Made by a program: the position numbers and the translations under genes. The notes beneath the pieces are model-generated. The model searched no databases and had not been told where the DNA came from. It saw only the letters and a program-made list of their open reading frames with translations. From Sepioteuthis lessoniana (taxonomy: Eukaryota; Mollusca; Cephalopoda; Myopsida; Loliginidae), in contig OY757911.1 in assembly GCA_963585895.1 (NCBI GenBank), positions 63,847,807 to 63,911,806 of the forward strand: a stretch of DNA of 64,000 bases. The letters run 5' to 3'. The stretch's first letter is position 1; each line of letters begins with the position of its first letter. This document shows positions 20,081-32,871 of this stretch, in pieces.

Positions 20081-20156
20081 AAAAAAAAACGTATAAATAA
20101 TAATGGAAAGAAGAGTATACACTCTTCTTTCCATTATTATTTATACGTTTTTTTTT
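20081..20156. repeat. Perfect 36-bp inverted repeat with 4-nt loop
   Basis: Arms 20081-20116 and 20121-20156 are exact reverse complements over 36 bp, separated only by ATAC. The arms run from nine A (or T) through CGTATAAATAATAATGG to GAAGAGT. A GT/GA simple repeat follows. Confidence 0.97.
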
Positions 20157-20158
20157 AG

Positions 20159-20159
20159 T

Positions 20160-20203
<44 letters not shown>
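20159..20203. repeat. (GT)n(GA)n simple repeat
   Basis: About 11 GT followed by about 11 GA units, directly beside the perfect hairpin. Confidence 0.95.
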
Positions 20204-20204
<1 letters not shown>

Positions 20205-20320
20205 TAGAGACTCGAAATAGTTATCCTCTCTACTTCTATTCGTGAAACGAAGACGTCGCTCACTGACATAACTGGTTTGTAGTTTGTATTCTAGCCATCC
20301 TAAATTCATTATATCAACAA

Positions 20321-20530
20321 GATAACTATATATTAAAAACAGCTTTTATCTCCGCTGCAATTATATAGATATAAGATAACTATATATTAAAAACAGCTTT
20401 TATCTCCGCTGCAATTATGTATATATAAGATAACTATATATTAAAAACAGCTTTTATCTCCGCTGCAATTACATAGATATAAGATATTATATTGCAAAAA
20501 CAGCTTTTATCTCCGACGCAATTCAAAATA
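20321..20530. repeat. 54-bp minisatellite, about four units
   Basis: Units begin at 20321, 20375, 20429 and 20483 (period exactly 54). Each contains ACAGCTTTTATCTCCGCTGC; the last unit is diverged. Not seen elsewhere in the window. Confidence 0.95.
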
Positions 20531-21040
20531 TTGGGTTTAATCATAAATGATTTTCTTGTCTGAGTTCATCTCCCAATGACGTATCATCAGAACGAAACTT
20601 TGAAAACCAGTTTCGGACTTGGTGGTCAGTGATGAAACCTTATCCATAAATACCAGAAAATTTCTTAGCTGTTTCTGTAGCGTTTTTGTAATTCCTATTA
20701 CATTACATGTCAAATATGCACTTTCAGTTTCTCCATTTTAGGAGTATGAGATTATGGATTAAATTATGATGCGCACTCTTTCCCTAATGAAAAAAGAATG
20801 ACCAATGAAGGCACTCTTTAATTGGGTAATTTACGGTTGCGTTTAAAAATATTGGAAGTTTAAAATGCGAAGTTACAACTTGTTTTTAAAAAAACGGAAA
20901 TTTTTGATTCCTCAACTCGGTATATTCACCGGGTAGTGTTAACAAAAGCTATTTATGTCTTTCAAATTGTTATGGAAAATGTTAAGAAGAAATATCAACG
21001 TAGAAAACGATAACGAAATAAGCAAGAGTTTAATAGTAGT
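20531..21040. other. No recognised feature
   Basis: AT-rich; ends in a short (TAG)n run before LINE sequence starts. Confidence 0.5.
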
Positions 21041-22225
21041 AGTAGTAGTAGTACAAACTATAAGACCCTAATAAAAACTGTAAGAATATACAACCAGGAT
21101 ATAGGAATGGAATTTGAGATTAAAATATCCACCAAGTTTATAATAGGAACGAATAAAAAAAAAGAAACAATCAAGGAAATAGAACAAGCAAACCAAGAAA
21201 GCATCCGACCACTTGGAAAAAAGAAAGAAAATTACTAATACTTGGGAATACCAGAAAAGGATACCATCAAACAAACAAGAATGAAAAAAGAATGTAGGAA
21301 AAGAGTTCTTAAAAAAGAATAAAGAATACAGAGACTCTTTGTGTTGAGAAAAAAACGAGGAAGAGGACAGTATTGGAGACTGCATAGACGCATTAATACG
21401 GGGACTCAAGGATTACATTTAATAGAAGAAAGTCTAATTACAGAAGCCACCAATAGTAATGGCAACATGAGGTCACACAGTAAAACCACGAAAACTAGAA
21501 AACAGAAATAGGGAAACAACTGTATAGATACTTCAAGCGACAACATTTCACTCGCGAAGACTGGAACATGGCTAAAAAAAAAAAAAAAGAAAATCGCAAG
21601 AGAGAAACTGAATCTCTTTTAATAGTGGCACAGAATAACGCTGTAAAGACCAATAATATCAAAGTGAAAATAGATAATACATAACTGAATGGGATGTATT
21701 GGTTGTATGGGACAGAGATGAAACGGTTAAGCGTACAATAAGTGAATGCCGTAAACTAACACAAGAAGGGGTACAAGACTAGGCACGACTAGGCGATCCT
21801 TTGGGAATTGCACAAGAGATTAGAATCTGATCATAACAACAAATAATATATGCACATACTAAAAAATTTCCAAGAGAATGAAACCCATATAATTCTCGGG
21901 GATTTTGTGATACAAACTGACCAGTTTGTTCTTAAGTTAATTTTGCTGTTTCAGTGGATCACAAAGTGAAAAATAAAAGAAAGTATGATTATAAATACTT
22001 GGATCTTGCTAGAGAGCTGAAAAAGCTGGAGAACATGAAGATGATGGTGATACCTATTGTAGTTGGTGCACTTGGAACAGTCCCCAAGGGCTTGGAAAAG
22101 AGACTGTTAGAAATGAAAGAATCTAGACCATACAGACACGGCACTTTTAAGATCCACTAGAATACTCAGAAGAGTCCTGGAGATTTGCTGCCTCTCAGAA
22201 TCCAGTAAAGATGACCAAAGAAAAT
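21041..22225 (+). mobile_element. RLE-LINE copy, degenerate
   Basis: Starts just after the RT YMDD motif (segment for IYNQDIGMEFEI) and runs through linker, CCHC and endonuclease to the ARILRRVL block. Several deletions compress the CCHC to endonuclease stretch. No intact frame longer than about 70 codons on the sense strand. Confidence 0.85.
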
Positions 22226-24734
22226 TGGTGAATAAAACTTGAACGGGGTGACTGCAAACCTTAACATAAGAACAAAAAATAAATTTAGAAAATTTAAAGA
22301 GAATTATGAACGGAGAAAAGACCACCTTACCATCACTAAGAAACATAGAATTGAGAACAGTCAAGACGGAAACGGAAAAATTAATCAAGCACTAAATTAT
22401 ATATCAACAAATAATTCAACCGAATCAAATGAACTAATCTATGCTGGGATGAAACTAGTTTGCGAGGAAATTTTTATCCCTTCAAAAAGCACGAAGAAAA
22501 AAAATCAAAACTAGGGTGAGAAATTCGACTGGAAACGCAGATAAAAAATCTACGAAAACCGGTCAAAATGATAAAACAAACGAAAGACGCTGGAACATGT
22601 AGAGACAAAAAAGAAAAGGCAACACAAGGGAAAATGGCAATAAATCTTGAGGAAATAAACCAGAAAGTACTGGAAGGAAGATTAAAAAGATATCGACAAA
22701 GGGTAAAATAACATAGACAAAACAGGACATTTCAAAACAACGAAAGGAAATTCTACCCAAAAATGGGGGGAGATGACACGAAAACATACCAACAACCGGA
22801 TGCAACAGAAACCGAACAATTTTGGACTAAAATATGGCAACCAAGAGAACATGACAAAAAAAGTCAAATGGATAAGCAATATGACAAAAGAATTAGGAGT
22901 CGAAGAAGGTCCGAAAGTGGAAATACACATCAAAGCAATACTAAGAAAAATATCAAATTGGAAAACGCCAGACCATAATTAGCACCTCCTCAACGAGAGC
23001 AAGACCAGACGGAAAAATCTAGCTATAGCCTAAATTGACAAAAAAAAAAAAAATTGACAACAACAAAATATGATATTGTTCCGCAAAGCTGGATAATAAA
23101 CTGCCTCAAAATGTACCAAATATCAAATGAAGTCATAAACTTTATCGAGAAAACCATGAAAACCTGGAAAGTGGAATTGACAGCAGGAGAGAGAAGCTTA
23201 GCTGAAGCAAACATTCCAAGAAGTATATTTCAAGTAGATGCACTATCACCGTTACTATTCATAATTGCCGTGATGCCACTAAACTACATACTCAGAAAAT
23301 GCACAGCCGGATACAAACTTAGTAAATCGCTGGAAAAGATTAATGTACATAGACGACATCAAACTGTGTGCAAAAAATGAAAAAGAACTGAAACTCTAAT
23401 ACACGCAGTGAGAATATAGTCACGACATAGGGATACATAGCATCGGAAAATATGCCGTGCTTTTAATGAAAAGCGACGGACGGAATGGAACTGCCAAATC
23501 AAGACAAGATTAGAACGCCCGGAGAAAAAGGAAACGTGCAAATACTTGGGCATCTTGAAAGCTAACATCACTAAACAAGTGGAGATAAAAGAAAAAATCA
23601 AGAAAGAACATCTCAGGAGAATTAGAAACCTATGCGAAACAAAACTATCTAGCAGAAACACTATCAAAGGAATAAATACCCGGGCTGTTTCTCTCGTAAG
23701 ATATTCGGGACCATTTTTGAAGTGGACCAGAGAAGCAAATGGACCAAAGAACAAGAAAACTAATGACCATGTCTAAGGCATTGATGTTGACAGACTATAT
23801 GTATCAAGAAAGGACGGAGGAAGAGGGCTTGCCAGCATTGCAGACAGCGTTGACGCATCGATACAAGGACTCGAAGACAACATAGAAACGCACGAAGGAA
23901 GACTGATTACAGCCATCAGAAACGATACTGACAACACGAAGACCACCAAAGTGACAATAACTAGAAAACAAAATGGGAAAAAAATCCAAACCTATGGACG
24001 TTCGTTCTAAACGACTAATAAGCAATATCTCACACGAAAAAACTTGAACGTGGCTTAGAAAAGGAAACCTTTAGACAGAAACTGAATCTCTTCTAATAGT
24101 AGCACAAAGCAACGCCATAAGAACCAAAGCGAGAATGGATAAGACGCAACAAAATAGCAAATGTAGGTTATAGGGTGATAGAGACGAAATGATCAATCAC
24201 ATAATAAGTGAATGCAGCAAATTAACACAGGAGGAGTATAAGGCTAGGCACGACAGAGTGGGCAAGGTGATCCACTGGGAAATGTGCAAGAAATTTGAAT
24301 TTAACCATACGAACAAATGGACAGCTACAACCCAGTAGCTGTCCTAGAGAATGACACACATAAACTCCTATGGGAATTTGACATACAAACTGATCACCTA
24401 ATATCGGCCAGAATACCAGACCATACAATAATCAACAAAAAAAGAGATCTTGCCAAATTATCCCAGCTGACCACAGTACCTCGATTTTGCTAGAGAATTG
24501 AAAAAACTATGGAACATGAAGGTGACAATAATACCAATTGTGATTGTTGCTTTTGGTACAGTAACTAAAGGATTATTAAAGGGACTGGAGAACTTGGAAG
24601 TTGGCGGACGAGTGCATTATTGAGAACGGCCAGAATACTGAGAAGAGTCCTGGAGACTTGAGGAGACTTGCTGTCACTCAAACTTCAGTGAAAAACTATC
24701 AGCTTACACTTATGTTAAAAATTCTCAAGGAGTA

Positions 24735-24783
<49 letters not shown>
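22226..24783 (+). mobile_element. RLE-LINE copy, pre-RT region to (AAT)n tail
   Basis: Most of the element: pre-RT segment (NELIYAGMKLVCEE), a deletion in the RT fingers, the palm (RSIFQVDALSPLLFIIA), YIDD (about 23348, shifted one base from the preceding frame), linker (DRLYVSRKDGGRGLASI), CCHC with its second Cys codon turned into TAG, endonuclease, terminal block and 3' (AAT)n at 24733-24783. Numerous frameshifts. The second palm Gly of FQGD is Val here. 5' UTR absent. Confidence 0.93.
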
Positions 24784-24785
<2 letters not shown>

Positions 24786-25430
24786 GAACTAATCTATGCA
24801 GGACCGAAATTAGTGTACCCCTGTACCAGAACAACAATTACTAGAAAACGAAAATGACAAGAAAAACAACTATATGGACATCCAAGTGACGAACTGGCGA
24901 AATCTCTCTTGAGAAAACTTGAACATGGCAAAGAAACGGAAACCTTGAGAGAGAAATTGGAGCTATTCTGTCCTAGAAAATAAGACACACAAACATTTCT
25001 GGGGTTTTGAGATACAAACGGATCATCTAATCTCGGCCAGACAACTTAACCTAGTGATAGTCAAGAACAAAAAAAGAACCTGCGAATTGTGTATTTTGGC
25101 GTTCCGGATGACCACAGGGCAAAACTAAAAGAAAGCGAAAAGAAGGACAAAAGTACGTAGACCTTGCTAGAGAACTGAAAAAACTGTGGAACATGAGAGT
25201 GACGGTGATACCTATTGTGATTGGTACGCTCGGTACAGTTTCCAAAGTATTGATACCAGGACTGGAGGACTTAAAAATAAGAGGGTGGCTAGACCATACA
25301 AACTACATTGTTGAGATCGGCCAGAATACTGAGAATAATCCTGGTGACTTGAGGAGACTTGCTGTCACTCAAACTCCAGTGAGAAATCATCGGCTAGCGC
25401 TGGTATGAAAACTCTCAAAAGAGAATAATT
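24784..25430 (+). mobile_element. RLE-LINE fragment with deletions
   Basis: Joins a piece of the pre-RT region (about 24785-24820) to the post-linker region and then the endonuclease and C-terminal blocks; the CCHC is lost. Ends near CTCTCAAAAGAGAATAA. Confidence 0.8.
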
Positions 25431-26059
25431 GAAAGTAATTAAATCGGGTGGGGGATGAATCGAATATTCTTGAATGTCACGTGACCTTTTCTTTCTTATA
25501 AAAAAAGTTGGAACCGCCCAGACTCGAACACCAGGCAAATAGGTATAATACGCAAATTTTCGCTGTGTACTGTCTGCTAAGCGAAAGGGAAAAAATCTGG
25601 TTAGAGAAAATTGTCTTTAATTTAAAATGCATAACAGATTTTATTGCTTGTAAAATCTTTTGGTAAATGTTTGTGATTTAAATGAGGACATTTTTTCCAG
25701 AATTTTTTTTCAGTTAAACTACTTCGAAAGCACAAACTGGATTTGTTTGTTTAAATTTTGCGATAAATTTTATATCGTTTTGCAATGTCTTGTCTCGATA
25801 GATGAGGAAGTTGTGTATTTGAGATAGTTTGAAAGCGCAAATTAAGAACAATTGCCGTCCTCAGCGTATCCGGAAAGATATGTAAGGAGTCTAGTCTTTA
25901 CTCAGTCTTAGGGGAAACGAAGTCTCAAATAACGGCAGTCAATATAAAAACAAAAGGTGATACAGGAATACCTGAAACTAGCTTAAGTACTTATTGGGAG
26001 AAGTAAAGCATAAAATAGTCGGTCTGTGGACTTTGACTAAGTTAAAACTAAATTTTTTT
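25431..26059. other. No recognised feature
   Basis: AT-rich; no supported gene or shared repeat. A stretch near 25510-25530 (GGAACCGCCCAGACTCGAAC) faintly resembles an antisense tRNA B box. Confidence 0.45.
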
Positions 26060-29000
26060 GTGACTTGCTGTTCATGAACATTTACCGTAACTATTCGGTC
26101 ACATCTGTGTTAGGCGCGCAGATAATAAACAACCCATGGGTCTGGTATAGCCACAATATACTACCCATGAAAAATGACAAATCGAAACATAATTCAACAT
26201 GGGGCCCAGACAACAGATTTGAGTGTCATGATCGACAGGTGCTCCCTTGATAGCCTACATGGGGGATCCGTTAGCATCCTGCGAATATTGGCTGTTCTTC
26301 TTCCAGGAACACAAACGATGAAGAAATCGACCACTCACACTAGAGACCACAGAGTAGAATATGGACTAGGGAAGATAACAAAATGGTATTATGCTGATAT
26401 TTTAGGAGCAACCCAGCAAAAAGAGGATATAGAAAAAGAATGATAAAAATCTGGACAGAATTCAATAGCTTCAAGACAACAAACCAAAGGATCGCTGACC
26501 AGGTTAGGACAATAACAAATAATGGTTGGTTTTCTGACCATGAAATACTGGAAATCCACAAACAAATATAAAGGCAAACACATCTGCAAATCGTAATACA
26601 GTAAACGAGACACTAAATACGGGAAAGCCAGAAACTCCTAACCAAACGCTACATGAAAATGGCCAATACACCGCAAACACACTGAGGCAAACATTGACCC
26701 AAGAGGAAAAAATGAATGTGGATATCATTAAAAGAATCATGTCTGAAGAGAAAACCACATTGCCTTCTCTCAGGAACCAAGAACGAAGGATAGTCAAGTC
26801 CGAAACTGAGAAAATTAACGACTTATTGACAAATATCCTGACAAACGACATCACGAAGTTTAACGATTTAATATACGCAGGAGTAACATTAGTCTGTGAA
26901 AAAATCGGGGTCCTCTTGAAGACCACAGACAGTCAAAACCCGAGTGGGAACTCAGATTTGAATCACAGATAAAAAGACTACGACAACAAGCAATAATAAT
27001 ACTAACACGGAACATTAAGAAATTTTCAGAAAAAACTGAAAAAGCACGGCAACTAGAACTCAACAAAAAGCTTGAGGAGACCAACCAAAAAACTCTAGCA
27101 AAAGAAGGAAAACTAAAAGGATACCGAGATAAGACCAAACAGGACATTCAAAAACAGCGAAAAAAAAAAATTCTACCAACAATTAGGGGAGAATGGGCGA
27201 AGCCATATCAACAACCGGATACGAGAGAGACAAAAACATTTTGGAGCAAGATACGGGAACGGAAAGATCATAAAAAAGCCAAATGGATAAACAACATGGA
27301 AACAGAGTTGCTAACGCTTGAAGAAAGCTCTAAGGTGACCATACACGCCGACGCACTCAAGTCAACACTTGAATAAAATATCAAACTGGAAACCCCAGGG
27401 CCTTGATGGCATACACAGATTTTGGTTTTAAAAATTCACCTCCATCCACGACAGACTTGCTACCGAAATGAATAAATGCGTACAGAAAACTGATATACTC
27501 GAATGGATGAATAAAGGGAAGACCACTCTGATCCAAAAGACCCCACATAGGAACTGCACCAAACAACTATTGAGCCATAACGTGCCTACCAATGATGTGA
27601 AAAATACTAACGGCACAAATTAAGGAGGAAATCTACAACTCATTAATAAGTCGCGGAATCTTCCCCGACGAACAAAAAGGATGCCGCAAGAGAACCAAAG
27701 GCACTGGTGAATTACTATGCATAGATCAACACATCCTCAACGAGAGTGAAACGCGACGGATGAATCTAGAAAGGGCCTGGATTGACTGCAAAAAAGGCTT
27801 ACGATATGGTCCCCTAAAGCCGGATACTATACATATTCACCAACCCCACCGCTCGGGCAAGATATGACAAAAAGTCAATTTTTAAGCGGATTTCAACAGG
27901 TTTGAATTCAGAGTATTCCTTCTCCTAGACTAGTTGCCTCACCAAGGTCGAAGAACTCAGTCTGCCCCGTGAAATGCATGTGGATGCTTTACTGTCTCAA
28001 AATATATAAGATATCTGACCAAGTCATACAGTTTTACCATGGAAACCTGGAGAGTGGAACTGACATCAGGAGGAAAAAGCTTAGCTGAGGTAAAGATCCT
28101 CAGAGGTATCTTCCAGGGAGATGCACTATCACCATTACTATTTGTAAAAAGCACGATGCCACTCAACCACATCCTTAGGAAATGTACAGCCGAATACAAA
28201 CTAAGTAAATCGCAAGAAAAGATCAACCACGTGTTGTATATGAACAATATCAAACTGTCTGTCAAAAATTAAAAAAAAGAATTGGAAACACTGATAGAAA
28301 CTGTGAAAATATACAGTCAAGATGTAGGAATGGAATTTGGCGTAGAAAAATGCGCCATGAGAGTCATGAAAAGCGGCAAACGACATATGACGGAAGGAGT
28401 CGAACTAACAAATCAGGTAATAAGCAGAACGCTCGGAGAAAAGAAAACCTACAAATACTTGGGAATATTGGAAGCTGACACCATCAGTGGTGGAAATGAA
28501 AGAAAAAATTAAAAATAGTATCTCAGAAGAACCAGAAAGCTACTCGAGACAAAACTCTATAGCGAAAACTTTGACAAAGGATAAATATCTGGACTGTCTC
28601 CCTCGTAAGATACTCGGGACGATTCTTGAAGTGGATTAGCAAAGAACTTAAGCAAATAGGCCAAAGAACAAGAAAACTAATGACCATGTGTAAGTCCTTA
28701 CATCCCAAAGATGTTGACAGACTATATGTGTCAAGAAAAGAGGGAGGAAGAGGACTTGCCAGCATTGAAGACAGCGTTGACACATCGATACAACGATTCG
28801 AAGACTACATAGAAAAGCTCGAAGGAAGACTGATTACTGCCACCAGAAGCTATACTGACGAGGATCAGCAGAACGACAATAACCAGAAAACAAAAGTTGG
28901 AAGAAAAACAAATCTATGGACGTTTTAAGCGACTAACAAGCAACATTTCACACGAGAAAACGTGGACGTAGCTAAGAAAGGGAAACCACAAGCGGGAAAC

Positions 29001-29685
29001 AGAATCTCTTCTAAAAGCTGCACAAAATAATGCCATAAGAACCAACCATATCAAAGCTAGAATAGATACGACACAACAAAACAGAAGATGTAGGTTGTGT
29101 GGAGATAGAGACGAAATGATCAATCACATTATAAGCTAACGCAGCAAATTAGCACAGAAAGAATCTAAGACTAAGCACGACTGGGTAGGCAAGGTAATTG
29201 TGCAAGAAATTTAAATTTGATCATACGAACAAATGGTATATGCACTACCCAGAATCTGTCCTGGTATTTTGACAAACAAATGGATCACATAATCTCGGCC
29301 AGACCACCAGATTTTATAATAATCAACAAAGAAAATTTGCAGAATTGTGAACTTTGCTGTCCCAGTGAAAGAAAGCGAAAAGAGGGGTAAATACCTCGAC
29401 CTTGAATTGAAAAACCTGTGGAATATGAAAGTGACGATTATACCAATTGTAATTGCTGCTCTTGGTACAGTCACCAAAGGATTGGTACAAGGACTGGAAA
29501 ACTTGGAAATAACGGGACGGGTGGAGACTGTCCAAGCTAAAGCATTGTTAAGATCGGCCAGAATACTAAGAGTCCTGGAGACTTGAGGGGACTTGCTGTC
29601 ACTCAAACTCCAATGAGAAACCATCGGCTAGCGCTAGAGTAAAAAACTCACAAAAGTGAATAATAATAATAATAATAATTGGTCT
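26060..29685 (+). mobile_element. RLE-LINE, longest copy in the window
   Basis: About 3.6 kb including a nested SINE-E. Order: 5' UTR shared with 10760-11790 (inverse), N-terminal segment with GWFSDHEILEI, pre-RT segment (LTNDITKFNDLIYAGV), RT fingers (NYRAITCLPMMWKILTAQI, out of frame in places), palm (FQGDALSPLLF), YMNN in place of YMDD, linker (DRLYVSRKEGGRGLASIEDS), CCHC (CRLCGDRDEMINH with the last Cys lost to a stop) and the endonuclease (PDFIIINK; second Asp changed to Asn in VNFAVP). Ends in short (AAT)n. R2-like order of domains; no APE domain seen. Confidence 0.93.
27830..27978 (-). mobile_element. SINE-E copy, internally deleted, nested in LINE
   Basis: Contains the 3' body (CACCGCTCGGGCAAGATATGA in plus orientation) up to CAGTCTGCCC, then jumps to GTGAAATGCA; the central domain and most of the head are missing. 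It interrupts the LINE RT region, whose coding resumes at TGCTTTACTGTCTCAAAAT. Confidence 0.85.
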
Positions 29686-29721
29686 CTCGGTTGATATTAA
29701 AAACAAAGTAGAAAAACTTCT

Positions 29722-29772
29722 CAATTATTTTACTCCTTTGCGATAAACTTTAAGTTTAAGGAGTAAAATAAT
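29722..29772. repeat. 16-bp perfect palindrome made by two opposed LINE 3' ends
   Basis: AATTATTTTACTCCTT (29722-29737) and AAGGAGTAAAATAATT (29757-29772) are exact reverse complements. Each matches the 3' terminal sequence of RLE-LINE (AAGGAGTAAA plus A/T tail), one per strand. Confidence 0.85.
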
Positions 29773-29799
29773 TATAGACAATAGTACTGAGATGTTTTT

Positions 29800-30040
29800 A
29801 TATCAGCCGAGATACCAATTGTTGTTGGCATGCTAGGAATAGTACCCCAAAGACTCGGAGAAGGGATTAGGGGAATTGGAAATCAGAGGACGAGTTGAGA
29901 TCATACCGACCATAAAATTAAGATCGGTCAGAATACTGAAAAGAGTCCTGAAAACTTGAGGAGATTTGCTGTCTCTTAAACTCCAGTGAAAGGCCATCCA
30001 CTAACGCTGGTGTGAAAAACTCTCAGGGAGTAACAGTGAT
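29800..30040 (+). mobile_element. RLE-LINE 3' fragment
   Basis: Starts at the block for IPIVVGMLG and ends with CTCTCAGGGAGTAA. Frames broken. Confidence 0.8.
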
Positions 30041-30625
30041 AATGATAAGAGAATACAGCAAATAGCACACAATGTATACAAGGGCAGGTATGATTGGGTA
30101 GGAAAGACGATCCACAGAAAATTGTGCCAGAGATTAAAATTTGGTCAAATAGTATATGCATAAACCAGAATCTGTCCCCCAAAATGAAACGTATAAAATT
30201 CTCTTGGGCGTATCCCCCAATCTCGGTCAGAAGACCAGATCTAGAATTAATAAATAAGAAGAAAAAAAAAGAACTTGTCAACGGGAGGATTTTGTCGTAC
30301 TGGCCGACCACAAAGTGAAAACAAAGGAAAGCTAAAAAAGAAAGATACTCAGAGTAGCTGAAAGAAGATGTGAAAGATGAAAAAGACGGTGATATAAATT
30401 GTTTTTGGGTCATTGGAACGGTCCCCAAATACATAGAAACGAGATTAGGGAAACTAGTAATCAGAGAAATTGAGACCACCCAGACCACTGCATTGTGAAG
30501 ATCAGATAGAATACTTTGAAGAGTCCGAGAGAGCTGAAGAGATTTGGTATCACTCAAACTTCAGGAAAAAACCACCTGTTCAAACTGGTGAGAAAAACTC
30601 GCAAGGAGTAAAAAATGAATAAAAT
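30041..30625 (+). mobile_element. RLE-LINE 3' fragment, old
   Basis: Runs from the post-CCHC block (DWVGKTIHRKLC) to ACTCGCAAGGAGTAAA. Strong decay. The 193-codon minus-strand frame at 29976-30557 is an antisense shadow of these fragments. Confidence 0.8.
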
Positions 30626-32365
30626 GATAATTATCTCCAAACAAGAAGTGAACTTCATTATGAGAACAATTAAAAAATGGAAAAGAAGAATTAGCCGCTG
30701 TAGGATAACTCTTAGATGTAAAAATATCAATCGGCGTCTTCCTGAGAGACTCATTATTCGCACGACTATTCGTTATAGCAATGATACAAATAAAATGCAG
30801 CGCAGAATAAAGATACATAAGATTGTAAGAAAAAGTAAGCCACCTTATGTACATGATGTAAGAAATTTTACCCCTCTCCCCACCTCCCCACAAAAAAAAG
30901 GAATGGGAAATACTAATGCTAACGGTGAGAATCTTCAGACAAAATATAGGAATAGAATTTTGTATTGAGAAATGTGAAATACTAATAATGAATGAGGGGA
31001 AAAGAGAACCGTGAAAAGTTATAGAATTATCGTATCAGATAAAAAAAGCAACAAATACCCGAGAATATTAGAAGTAATTAACAAGAAAGAAGTTAGCAAG
31101 TAATACCTCAGAAGAACAAGGAAACAACTGGATATCAAACCCTGCATCAGAAATTTAGCCAAAGGAATAAATACCTGGGTAGCATCACTTGTAAGGTACT
31201 CCTAACCCTTCCAAAATTGGACATGAGAGGAGCTGATAGATATGAACCTCAGAAGGAGAAAACTGATGACTATGGACCAAGTCTTACACTCCAGAGAAGA
31301 CGTCGACACATATTAAAAGAAAACAAGAAGCAAGATGACTCACTAGTATTGAGGAAAGTATAGATGTGACAATTTAGAAAGTTAAAGACAATACAAAATA
31401 GAATAAAGAGAAGCTAATCACAACAACCAAAATGTTCAACAAAAATATCACACAAGGACAAAAGAAACAGGAACAATAAAATCGAGAAAACAAAACTGAG
31501 AAAACAACGACATGAAGTCTTCGAAAGACAAAGTGTATGACATTACATAGATATAGATAAACTGTGGAAATCTAAAAAGAGAAACCGAGTCGCTCATAAA
31601 AGTAAATTCGAACGAAATATAAGAGCCTTTTATATAAAAGCTGAACTAGATAAAAGAATAACAAGGGTAGACTATATAGAGACAAAGTTGAAAGAATCAG
31701 CCATATGTGAATGCAGCAAACTGGCCCATAAATAATACCAGAGCAGTTTGTGTACGGAAGATGATCCGTTGGGAATAGTGCAAACAGCTGAATGTTGACC
31801 AACAAGACAAATCTGTTCTGGAAAATGAGTCATATCAAATTCTCTAGGATTTTTAAATAATAACGGATCACTTAATCCCAACCAGATATATGACCCTCAA
31901 GAATAAAAGAAATTGTCAATTAGCAACCTTCGCTGTTCCCACAGACCACAGGGGGAAATTAAAGGAAAAATGAAAAACTGGATAAATAGCAACTCAACTA
32001 TGTAACATGAAGATAATACTCGAAGGCCTTGGAACACACCCGAACATGGAAAAGAGTTCGGGGAAACTGGAGATCCGGGGAAGAATTGGAACCGTTCAGA
32101 CCTCAGCACTGATGAAATCAGAATACTGTGAAGAAACTTGGAGAAGTGAGAAGACTTGCTGTGACTCGGACTTTTGTGAAGACTACCGGTTTTAACTTGT
32201 AAGGCCAGAACTGTTCATGTAGTAAATTTTGTCATAGACAAATAATTGGATCTTGATAGAGAATTGAAAATGCTGTTCAACGTGAAGGTGACGGCGGTAT
32301 GAATTGTAGTTAGTGCGTTTGGCACAGTTCCCAAAAGCTTAGAAAAGAGATGGTAGTAATCGAAC
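30626..32365 (+). mobile_element. RLE-LINE copy, old, RT to C terminus
   Basis: Degenerate sequence following the LINE order: palm region near 30640-30790, post-YMDD segment (EFCIEKCEILIMNEGK), linker (NLAKGINTWVASLVRYS), CCHC neighbourhood and the C-terminal block, then a second short C-terminal piece at 32200-32365. Ret-B sequence follows at 32366. Confidence 0.75.
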
Positions 32366-32871
32366 ATGTAAACTGCGTGCTAATGCTAAACTGAATCATT
32401 TGAAATAGAACTATTTTTTGACATTGAAACTGTATTTACACTAAACTGAATTGTTTAACATAGAACTGTTTTGACATTTAACTGTGTGTAAACAAAATCT
32501 ATACTTATACTAAACTGAATTAGCTGAATTAGAACTGCTTGACTAAACTAAACAGCTAGAAATAGAAATGTTTTTCACAATTAAAATGTACTTACATTTT
32601 ATCTGCGTGCTTATGATAATCTGAATTGTTTGAAATGTGACTGTTTTTGACATTGAAACTGTACTTATACTTAACTGAATTGTTATATATATAACTGTTT
32701 AAATAAACTGAATAGTTTGAAATAGAAATGTTTTTGACAATTAAACTGTGTACTCATGCTAAACTGAATTGTTTTAAATAGAACTGATTGCTTACATAAA
32801 AATGGATTTGGCGTTAAATAACCTACAAAGGTTGATATGCCATAAAAACCAACCAACCAACCAACCTATTT
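32366..32871 (+). mobile_element. Ret-B fragment: minisatellite and 3' tail
   Basis: About nine diverged units of the AAACTGAATTGTTTGAAATAG class, then GATTTGGCGTTAAATAACC and ATGCCATAAAAACC(AACC)n. The 5' body is absent. Confidence 0.85.

Noticed and set aside
20081-20156. microRNA precursor
   Set aside because: Perfect pairing and a 4-nt loop do not suit a pre-miRNA, and the stem begins with nine A/T pairs.
29976-30557. 193-codon minus-strand open frame, the longest in the window
   Set aside because: It lies antisense across two plus-strand RLE-LINE 3' fragments and is rich in Ser, Phe and Leu as expected of antisense LINE sequence.
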